DNA from: Herbaspirillum huttiense
GTDB lineage: Bacteria; Pseudomonadota; Gammaproteobacteria; Burkholderiales; Burkholderiaceae_D
DNA: 64,000 nucleotides
NCBI RefSeq assembly: GCF_004367745.1
Contig: NZ_CP037993.1
Span: forward strand, 4,092,001 to 4,156,000
Direction: 5' to 3'
Shown here: one piece after another, positions 49,915-56,341 of the stretch
Layout: each line of letters starts with the position of its first letter
Position numbering within the stretch: the first letter of the stretch is position 1
The notes under the pieces: model-generated
What the model saw: only the letters and a program-made list of their open reading frames with translations
Told to the model about the DNA's origin: nothing
Databases searched by the model: none
Translations under genes and position numbers: made by a program

Positions 49915-51191
49915 GCCTTCTCGATGGACGGGAAGCCCATCAGTTTCTGGTAGCCCATCCAGAACTTGCGGATCAGGCTTTCGGTAATCAAAGTGTCTTC
50001 CTGGTCGGGGTTGTCGCGCGCCATGTCGATCACCGAGCAGTGGTCCGGGTCACGGGCGGTGCCACGCTGCACCAGTTCAGTAGCCTCGGTGTCTTCCATC
50101 GAGATGTAGCCGGCAGGCCCCACCAGGTTGGCCTGCTTGATGCGTAGGGCGCGCAGCTCGGGGGTGTCGTCCTCGTAGCCGAAGAAGTGGAAGACCAGCT
50201 CGAAGTTGCTCGGGCCCTTGGGCAGCAACTGGCGCGCCACCAGGGTGTTATGGATCTGCTGCACCACCAGCTGCGGGAAGATGGGCTGGATGTGGTTGGT
50301 GGTCAGTTCCTCGAATTCCTTGATCTGGCCCAGCACCGACGGATCCTGCAGCGAGAAGCCCTCATCGAAGGAGCGGATCTCCTGCTGCTTGTAGGCATCC
50401 GCCGTCTCCACTTCATTCTTGGTGGCGGTGATGATGCTGTGCAGGCCGTGGTGCTTGTCGGCCAGCGAGCGCGCCTTCATGCCCACGCGGAAGATGTTGA
50501 AGGTGGTGTGGAACAGGTGCAGCAGGCTGGCGTGATACGGGTCCTTGACGTTTTCCAGGTAGAGCTTCCAGTTCGACTTGGAATACTGGCGCGTGCAGCC
50601 GAGGTAGACGATGGGCTTGTGGAAGATGCGGTCGATCCACGGACGCATCTCGGCGCCGATGTAGTCCGGCAGCGATTCCACGGTCTCGCTGAAGGTGGCG
50701 AAGACCAGGCCCTTGTAGCTGTCCACGCGCAACTGGCGCAGGCCGTGGCACTTGGGATCGAAATCCTTGGCCATGCCGGTCGCGCCCTTCTGGCCACGGC
50801 GGAAAGGCACGCCCAGCAGGTTGCCGCGCGAGTCGAAACTCCACTGGTGATAAGCACAGCTGTGCGAACTGGCATTGCCGCGCGGCGTACGGCAGACGAT
50901 GGCGCCACGGTGCGAGCACTTGTTGACCCAGGCGGCCAGGGTGCCATCTTCGGTGCGGGTGACCACCACCGGGGTGTCGCCGACGAAGGTACTTTTGTAA
51001 TCGCCGTTATTGGGAATCTCGGCTTCCAGCGCCAGGAAGCTCCATGTCTCGCCACGGTAGATGCGTTCCTGCTCCAGGTCATAGACCTCTTTGGAGCTGA
51101 ATACCTTGTAAGGAGTGCGCGCACCATCGGTGCGGGGGAATTGCACCAGCGGTGCATAGCCTTGCTGTTCGAGTTCGGTGGATGTGCTCAT
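49911..51191 (-). CDS. andAc: Ring-hydroxylating dioxygenase alpha subunit, anthranilate/salicylate type
   Basis: 426-residue oxygenase large subunit. The Rieske centre is complete (Cys92, His94, Cys112, His115 in CSHRG ... CAYHQW). The catalytic iron site has Asp217, His220, His225 (NVKDPYHASLLH) with Asp367 (GPAGYISMEDTE), matching the 2-His-1-carboxylate spacing of naphthalene dioxygenase. Subfamily resemblance is to NagG/AndAc (length about 423). Because catB and catA are adjacent and a XylS-type regulator is present, a catechol-forming reaction such as anthranilate 1,2-dioxygenation is more likely than salicylate 5-hydroxylation to gentisate. First gene of the catabolic operon; ATG 51191 has GAGGA. 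Confidence 0.9.
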   Translation of the reverse strand: MSTSTELEQQGYAPLVQFPRTDGARTPYKVFSSKEVYDLEQERIYRGETWSFLALEAEIPNNGDYKSTFVGDTPVVVTRTEDGTLAAWVNKCSHRGAIVCRTPRGNASSHSCAYHQWSFDSRGNLLGVPFRRGQKGATGMAKDFDPKCHGLRQLRVDSYKGLVFATFSETVESLPDYIGAEMRPWIDRIFHKPIVYLGCTRQYSKSNWKLYLENVKDPYHASLLHLFHTTFNIFRVGMKARSLADKHHGLHSIITATKNEVETADAYKQQEIRSFDEGFSLQDPSVLGQIKEFEELTTNHIQPIFPQLVVQQIHNTLVARQLLPKGPSNFELVFHFFGYEDDTPELRALRIKQANLVGPAGYISMEDTEATELVQRGTARDPDHCSVIDMARDNPDQEDTLITESLIRKFWMGYQKLMGFPSIEKA

Positions 51192-51239
51192 GCGACGGTC
51201 CTCATCGTGGGATGCCAGGCGGGGCCTGGACGATGAGCC

Positions 51240-51281
51240 ATATTAGGCAGACTGCACAAGGACGAATATCCGCCATTTGCA
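51240..51281 (-). promoter_or_regulatory. Dioxygenase operon promoter with XylS-type box
   Basis: On the minus strand a -10 TAATAT (51245-51240) and a weak -35 TATTCG (51268-51263) are spaced 17 bp. Immediately upstream, TGCA-N6-GGATA at 51281-51267 is a full match to the XylS half-site consensus TGCA-N6-GGNTA and overlaps the -35 by two bases, as the proximal XylS site does at the Pm promoter. Only one good half-site is visible. The AraC/XylS-type regulator at 54995 is the likely ligand. Confidence 0.6.
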
Positions 51282-51326
51282 TAGTTGCGGGGCAGTCTTG
51301 TCCGTTTTTTGCATACCTTTCACGTT

Positions 51327-51341
51327 ATACCCAAAAGGTAT
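51327..51341 (+). promoter_or_regulatory. CatM/BenM-type LysR binding site upstream of catB
   Basis: ATACCCAAAAGGTAT is a perfect ATAC-N7-GTAT site (also a 5-bp dyad ATACC/GGTAT). A second imperfect element (ATAC-N7-GTTA) starts at 51313, and a wider 10-bp dyad GCATACCTTT/AAAGGTATGC spans 51311-51343. The site centre is 65 bp before the start that would be set by TATCAT at 51387, the expected place for a LysR recognition site. Confidence 0.7.
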
Positions 51342-51448
51342 GCAGCATGCCCGAATCGGTCTTGGACACCCAGGCAGCTTTGTTCCTATCATCCATTCCA
51401 AGTCAGACATCGTCAGCATTCGCCTTCTTCTTTTCTACGGACTGCATC

Positions 51449-52609
51449 TTGAATTCCACCCTGCCCGCCACCTCCATCGAAACCGTCGAGGTCCTGCTGC
51501 TGGACGTTCCCACCATCCGCCCGCACCGTCTGTCGATGACCACCATGCACCGCCAGACCCTGGTGCTGGTGCGCATCACCGGCAACGATGGCGTGGCCGG
51601 CTGGGGCGAGGCCACCACCATCGGTGGCCTCGCCTATGGCGAAGAAAGTCCGGAAAGCATCAAGGTCAACATCGACACCTACATCACGCCGCTGCTGCTG
51701 GGCGCCGATGCCAATCAGGTCGCCGCACGCATGCATCACATTGCCGAGCATGTACAAGGCAACCGCTTCGCCAAATGCGCCATCGAGACCGCGCTGTCGG
51801 ATGCGCTGGCGCGCCGCCTGGGCGTGCCCCTGTCGACGCTCTTCGGTGGCCGTGTGCGGGAAAGCCTGCCGATTGCCTGGACCCTGGCCAGCGGCGACAC
51901 GGCGCGCGACATCGAGGAAGCCGAAAAGATGCTGGCCCAGCGCCGCCACAACATCTTCAAGCTCAAGATCGGCGCACGCACCGTAGAGCAGGATTGCGCC
52001 CACGTGGCCGCCATCAAGCGCGCCCTCGGCGAGCGCGGCAGCGTGCGGGTGGACGTGAACCAGGCCTGGACCGAGACCGAGGCCATGCTGGGCATGCAGT
52101 TGCTGGCCGATGCCGGCGTGGACCTGGTGGAACAGCCCATTGCCGCCACCAATCACGACGGCCTGTATCGCCTGCGCCAGAAGAACCGTATCGCCATCAT
52201 GGCCGATGAAAGCCTGCATGGCCCGCAGGATGCCTATCAACTGGCCCGCGTGGGCGCAGCCGATGTGTTCGCCGTGAAGATCAACCAGTCCGGTGGACTG
52301 GCCGGTGCGCAGCAGGTGGCCGCCATCGCCGCTGCCGCCCAGGTCGAGCTGTATGGCGGCACCATGCTGGAAGGCGCCATCGGCACCATGGCCTCGGCCC
52401 AGTTGTTTGCCACCTTCGGCACGCTGGCCTGGGGCACCGAACTGTTCGGCCCGCTGCTGCTGACCGAAGAAATCCTGGCCACGCCACTGCGTTACCGCGA
52501 CTTCGCTCTGGAACTGCCGACCGGCCCCGGCCTCGGCATCACCCTGGATGAAGATCGCGTCAACGCGCTGCGCCGCGACCGCAAGACCCCGCTGGTCTCC
52601 GTGGCCTGA
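51449..52609 (+). CDS. catB: Muconate cycloisomerase (TTG start)
   Basis: 386-residue enolase-superfamily enzyme converting cis,cis-muconate to muconolactone. N-terminal ETVEVLLLDVPTIRPHRLSM and GEATTIGGLAYGEESPESIK align with CatB. The active site has the KxK acid/base (IFKLKIGA), metal ligands VDVNQAW, EQPI, ADES and the second-half Lys (FAVKINQSGG). I choose TTG 51449 (NSTLPATSIETV), giving the family N-terminus. The upstream ATG 51347 adds about 34 residues without counterpart and lies within the region expected upstream of the transcription start. catA follows 64 bp later; catC is missing. Confidence 0.9.
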   Translation: MNSTLPATSIETVEVLLLDVPTIRPHRLSMTTMHRQTLVLVRITGNDGVAGWGEATTIGGLAYGEESPESIKVNIDTYITPLLLGADANQVAARMHHIAEHVQGNRFAKCAIETALSDALARRLGVPLSTLFGGRVRESLPIAWTLASGDTARDIEEAEKMLAQRRHNIFKLKIGARTVEQDCAHVAAIKRALGERGSVRVDVNQAWTETEAMLGMQLLADAGVDLVEQPIAATNHDGLYRLRQKNRIAIMADESLHGPQDAYQLARVGAADVFAVKINQSGGLAGAQQVAAIAAAAQVELYGGTMLEGAIGTMASAQLFATFGTLAWGTELFGPLLLTEEILATPLRYRDFALELPTGPGLGITLDEDRVNALRRDRKTPLVSVA

Positions 52610-52673
52610 TCCATCGGCCCGGACCAACCGCACTCACCCCCACACATATCCAACCAGAGACAGGAGAGACAAC

Positions 52674-53585
52674 GTGGACAAGAAAGCCATCGACGCCGTA
52701 CTGCAAAAAATCGAAAGCACCGAACTCGCGGAGGGCAACCAGCGTGTCAAGACCATCGTCAACCGCCTCGTGCGCGACATGTTTTATACGATTGAAGAGC
52801 TGGATGTGCAGCCGGAAGAATTTTGGGCTGCCGTGGATTATCTGACCTCGGCCGGCAAGTCGGGCGAGTTCGGCCTGATCGCCGCCGGCCTGGGCTTCGA
52901 GCACTTCCTCGACCTGCGCATGGATGAAGCCGAAGCGCGCCGTGGCGTGCAGGGCGGCACCCCGCGCACCATCGAAGGACCGCTGTACGTGTCGGGCGCG
53001 CCCGAGCAGAAGGGCTTTGCGCGCATGGACAAGGATCCCCAGCCGGGCGATACCCTCTTCATGCAAGGCCAGGTTTTCGACGAGCACGGCAAGCCGCTGG
53101 CCAATGCGCTGGTGGAAGTCTGGCACGCCAATCACCTGGGCCGCTATTCCTTCTTCGATCCAGACCAGAGCCCGTTCAACCTGCGCTGCTCCATCCGTAC
53201 CGATGACCAAGGCCGCTATCGCTTCCGCAGCCGCGTACCGGTCGGCTACAGCGTGCCGCCGGGTGGCGCGACCGACCGCCTGCTCAACAAGCTGGGCCGT
53301 CATGGCAGCCGTCCTGCGCACATCCACTTCTTCGTCACGGTACCGGGCTATCGCAAGCTGACCACGCAGATCAACATCGCCGGCGATCCGTACCTGTGGG
53401 ATGACTTCGCCTTCGCGACCCGCGAAGGGCTGGTGCCGGAACTGAAGCACGTCACCGATCCGGCCGAGATCCGCAAGCATGAAGTCGATGCGCCCTTCTA
53501 TGCCATCGAGTTCAACTTCAACCTGCTGCCGGAACAGAAGGACCTGCCCAAGGCCGATATCAATCGTCCGCGTCTGGCCGCGTGA
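52674..53585 (+). CDS. catA: Catechol 1,2-dioxygenase (GTG start)
   Basis: Intradiol ring-cleaving Fe(III) enzyme, 303 residues. N-terminal helical linker (VDKKAIDAVLQKIESTELAE) then the beta-sandwich with iron ligands Tyr (LGRYSFFDP), Tyr (VPVGYSVPP region), His and His (RPAHIHFFVTV). GTG 52674 is supported by CAGGAGAG eight bases upstream; no ATG in frame fits. Together with CatB it forms the first half of the beta-ketoadipate pathway for catechol. Confidence 0.96.
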   Translation: MDKKAIDAVLQKIESTELAEGNQRVKTIVNRLVRDMFYTIEELDVQPEEFWAAVDYLTSAGKSGEFGLIAAGLGFEHFLDLRMDEAEARRGVQGGTPRTIEGPLYVSGAPEQKGFARMDKDPQPGDTLFMQGQVFDEHGKPLANALVEVWHANHLGRYSFFDPDQSPFNLRCSIRTDDQGRYRFRSRVPVGYSVPPGGATDRLLNKLGRHGSRPAHIHFFVTVPGYRKLTTQINIAGDPYLWDDFAFATREGLVPELKHVTDPAEIRKHEVDAPFYAIEFNFNLLPEQKDLPKADINRPRLAA

Positions 53586-53609
53586 ACCTGCGCTGAACTG
53601 AACGACCAC

Positions 53610-53631
53610 GGGCCATGCGATTGCATGGCCC
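53610..53631. terminator. Palindromic hairpin between convergent catA and LysR genes
   Basis: Perfect 9-bp dyad GGGCCATGC/GCATGGCCC with a 4-nt loop, 24 bp after catA and 35 bp after the LysR stop on the other strand. No T-run follows, so termination is likely but not certain. Confidence 0.45.
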
Positions 53632-53666
53632 GGGTGCATTGCATCTCACCCTTCGGAGGCCTGCGA

Positions 53667-54569
53667 TCAGGCGTACTCCTCGGCATGCATGCGCGCAATC
53701 GAGGCCGCTGTCGACCGTAATGTTTGCAGCAACAGCGAGCGGTCGTTGGCGCGGAAATTCATGATCACCGGCGAATGCACGCCCTTGTTGGACAGCGGCC
53801 GGTACACCACATCCGAACGATGCAGCCCCTGCACCGAACGCGGCACCAGGGTCACGCCCACGCCGGCGGCGACCAGGCCGATGGCGGTCTGCATCTCGTT
53901 GGCTTCCTTGACGATGGCCGGCCGCAGGGCGCGGCTCGAAAAAATGTCCAGCACCTGGTCCGCATAGCTGGGACGGGGCTTGGCCGGATAGAGAATGAAA
54001 CGTTCCTCTGCCAGCTGCGCCAACGTCACCTTGCTGCGCGCCAGCAGCGGATGGCCCAGCGGGAACACCGCCACCAGCGGTTCTTCCACGATGGTCTCGC
54101 AGAGGATGTCAGGGTCGCTGATGGGCAGGCGTCCGAAGCCTACATCGATGCGTCCGGACTTGAGCGCCTCGATCTGTTCCATGGTCACGATCTCGGAAAA
54201 TCCGATTTCGATGTCCGGCATGTCGGCGCGGAAACGCTTGATCATCTCGGGCAGCAAACCATAAAGCGCCGAGGGCACGAAACCGATGTTGAACCAGTGC
54301 TGCTGTCCGTGGGCGATGACGCGCGTTCCTTCCTCGATCTGTTCCAGCCTGGACAATACCTGCAAGGTCTGTTCGTAGAAAAACTTGCCGGCCATGGTGA
54401 GCGCAATCGGACGCGAGGCGCGGTCGATCAGCTCGGCCCCGAGCATTTCCTCGAGCTGGCGGATCTGCCGGCTCAGGGGCGGCTGGGCGATGTGCAGCAA
54501 TTCGGCCGCACGGCTGAAACTGAGCGTGCTGGCGACGGCATTGAAATACTTGAGATGACGCAGTTCCAC
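53667..54569 (-). CDS. catR: LysR-type regulator, CatM/BenM/CatR class
   Basis: 300 residues. The HTH is in ELRHLKYFNAVASTLSFSRA and IAQPPLSRQIRQLEEMLGAE, highly like CatM/BenM/CatR, which activate cat genes on binding cis,cis-muconate. The effector domain follows (about 90-300). I start at GTG 54569 because GGAGGT lies 5 bases upstream and the product then begins VELRHL as in the family. The gene is convergent with catA, and catB carries the matching ATAC-N7-GTAT site. Confidence 0.9.
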   Translation of the reverse strand: MELRHLKYFNAVASTLSFSRAAELLHIAQPPLSRQIRQLEEMLGAELIDRASRPIALTMAGKFFYEQTLQVLSRLEQIEEGTRVIAHGQQHWFNIGFVPSALYGLLPEMIKRFRADMPDIEIGFSEIVTMEQIEALKSGRIDVGFGRLPISDPDILCETIVEEPLVAVFPLGHPLLARSKVTLAQLAEERFILYPAKPRPSYADQVLDIFSSRALRPAIVKEANEMQTAIGLVAAGVGVTLVPRSVQGLHRSDVVYRPLSNKGVHSPVIMNFRANDRSLLLQTLRSTAASIARMHAEEYA

Positions 54570-54994
54570 TATACCTCCGAGGCATACCATGATGCTGATT
54601 TGATATTGTACGTTCACCCGCCAAGCGCATAGAATCGGCGATCAGCCGGCCGCAGAGCCGTGCCCCACAGCAACGAGGCCCGCGTCCACGGCAGCAGGGT
54701 CCGACCAGAAGACCGTAGAGGAGACCGACATGATCCACCCCGCCCATGCTGGCGCGCTTTGCTCTGCGCACCGCCGACGACCTTCCATCCCGGGCATGAA
54801 ACTTGCACTTGCATGACGCTGAACGCCACCGCCGCTGGCTGAGGGAAAGCAGACAGCGCGCACTGCGTTCGCATCGTCCATGAAGGTGCATGGCAGACCG
54901 GCTCCCGCGCCGTCTGCACGCAGCAGCACCCCACCCCGGTACCACCGCTCTTCCGCCACCGGCCCGTGCGGAAGGGCAGCGTTAAGAGGTTAAC
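54570..54994. other. Divergent intergenic region between LysR and AraC genes
   Basis: 425 bp. A near-match ATAC-N7-GCAT (54571-54585) overlaps the LysR ribosome-binding site and could serve autoregulation. Several short open frames run through it but none has family resemblance or a good ribosome-binding site. I see no other element. Confidence 0.45.
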
Positions 54995-56011
54995 ATGCTC
55001 AACACTGTCCATGCGCTCAGTCTGGAGCCCTTGTATCGTCGCCGCGTTTTTCATTCCACCCGCAAGGTCGACTGTCACGCCCAGGTCGCCAACGAACTCG
55101 CGGAACATGACCTGTTCTGGAAGGGCGACGATGTCGATACCGTGCTCTTCAAGGCGGCGATCCAGCAGTTGCAGATCTTCATGCTCAAGTATGGTGCCGA
55201 GGTCGTCGTGCGTCCGCGCCTGTTCAATGGTTTTGCACTGGTCCACATGACGCTCTCGGGCAGCGCCGAGATCGAATCCGATGGCCGCAAGGTGTGCATC
55301 CCGCAAGGCCATACGGCGCTGATCGCACCAAAGAAGAATCTGCGCCTGTGGTGGCAGGCGGGCTCCGAGCAACTGATCCTGAAGGTGCCGCTGGCCCTGT
55401 TCGAGGAATTGCGTGCGGTCGGCCAGCGCGGTCCGATGGATGTCCCCTCGGTGTTCCTGCTGCCGCAGCAGGCCGCGCCCTATTGGGACTTGCTGATCCA
55501 GTCGCTGCTGCGCGTGCTGGCCCTGCCCGGCCAGGGCGCAGGCCAGGGGGAATGGGTGCAGCACTTCGAACGCAGCGCTGCGCAATTCCTGCTCTCGCAA
55601 CTGACGTCCACGGTGGAGCCCGTGCATGCCTCCAGCAGCGGTCAGCGTGCGGCCAGCGAATCGGCCGACAGCCTGGTCGGTGCCGGCAAGCTGCAGCGCC
55701 TGGACATGCTGGAGCGCTACATCCGCAGCCGCCTGTGCGCGCCGCTGGCGCTGGCCGACCTGGCCGGTGCAGCCGGCGTGAGCGTGCGCGCGCTCAATGC
55801 GCTGTGCCACCAGCAATATGGCGTGGCGCCGATGGACCTGCTGCGCAACATCCGGCTCGATGCCGTGCGCGAGCGCCTGCTCACGCATCCCGGGGCCAAC
55901 ATCACCGATACCGCCTTCGAGTTCGGCTTCGGGCATCTGGGACGGTTCTCGGCTTACTATCGCGAGCGGTTTGGCGAATTGCCCAAGCAGACGCGCAGCG
56001 TCACGCGCTGA
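54995..56011 (+). CDS. AraC/XylS-family regulator (AndR-like)
   Basis: 338 residues. The N-terminal cupin-like AraC_binding_2 domain (about 60-190, including VRPRLFNGFALVHMTLSGSAEI) is followed by the two-helix-turn-helix C-terminus: LALADLAGAAGVSVRALN (about 245) and ANITDTAFEFGFGHLGRFSAY (about 305). AndR and XylS, which control anthranilate and toluate/benzoate degradation, are of this type. The TGCA-N6-GGATA site before the dioxygenase operon is a candidate target. ATG 54995 has AAGAGG upstream. Confidence 0.88.
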   Translation: MLNTVHALSLEPLYRRRVFHSTRKVDCHAQVANELAEHDLFWKGDDVDTVLFKAAIQQLQIFMLKYGAEVVVRPRLFNGFALVHMTLSGSAEIESDGRKVCIPQGHTALIAPKKNLRLWWQAGSEQLILKVPLALFEELRAVGQRGPMDVPSVFLLPQQAAPYWDLLIQSLLRVLALPGQGAGQGEWVQHFERSAAQFLLSQLTSTVEPVHASSSGQRAASESADSLVGAGKLQRLDMLERYIRSRLCAPLALADLAGAAGVSVRALNALCHQQYGVAPMDLLRNIRLDAVRERLLTHPGANITDTAFEFGFGHLGRFSAYYRERFGELPKQTRSVTR

Positions 56012-56111
56012 TTTTTTGGCCCTGCACCACGCGACGGCATCCTCGCCCGTTCTTGCACCAGCGCGCAGCAAGGCTCACACCGCGTGCCTCCCTTGTGAAA
56101 AAAACGGGAAA

Positions 56112-56148
56112 ATCCGCGGCTGCATGACGCACGCGGCGGATATTTTTT
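56112..56148 (+). terminator. Probable terminator of the AraC-type gene
   Basis: ATCCGC ... GCGGAT stem with a longer loop followed by a six-T run, 100 bp after the stop codon on the plus strand. Confidence 0.5.
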
Positions 56149-56314
56149 GGTCAATTCCTTCACCAAGATCGCCGCAACAAGCATGGGCATGCGCATGTCC
56201 ACGCACGCTGCCTGTCGGAAAATTCATCCGTGCTTGTTACCACCGCGCTTCAGGATCTGCAGAGCGGCCATTGTGGTGTGCACAGCCCCGAACACTCAAT
56301 CGACAGCAAAGGGA

Positions 56315-56341
56315 GGATGAACATGAAGAACTTGTTCGCAC
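56315..56341 (+). pseudogene. Orphan start of a secreted-protein ORF
   Basis: AAGGGAGG (56307-56314) precedes ATG AAC ATG AAG AAC TTG TTC GCA CTC, encoding MNMKNLFAL, a typical signal-peptide start. After nine codons the sequence becomes the antisense of the kinase C-terminus. A deletion or rearrangement junction is a plausible explanation; chance is the alternative. Confidence 0.3.

Larger units (their letters stand above)
56012..56341. other. Intergenic region with truncated ORF start
   Basis: 330 bp between the AraC gene and the 3' end of the hybrid kinase. Contains the terminator at 56112-56148. Near the right end AAGGGAGG leads into ATG 56321 (MKNLFALS), which looks like the start of a signal-peptide gene but runs straight into the kinase 3' end. 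Confidence 0.45.

Noticed and set aside
51347..51448. ATG 51347 as the start of catB
   Set aside because: It would add residues not found in CatB and lies 6 bp from the LysR site, upstream of the inferred transcription start. I kept TTG 51449.
54614..56071. Minus-strand open frame opposite the AraC-type gene
   Set aside because: It mirrors the AraC coding sequence and continues through the intergenic region without motifs.
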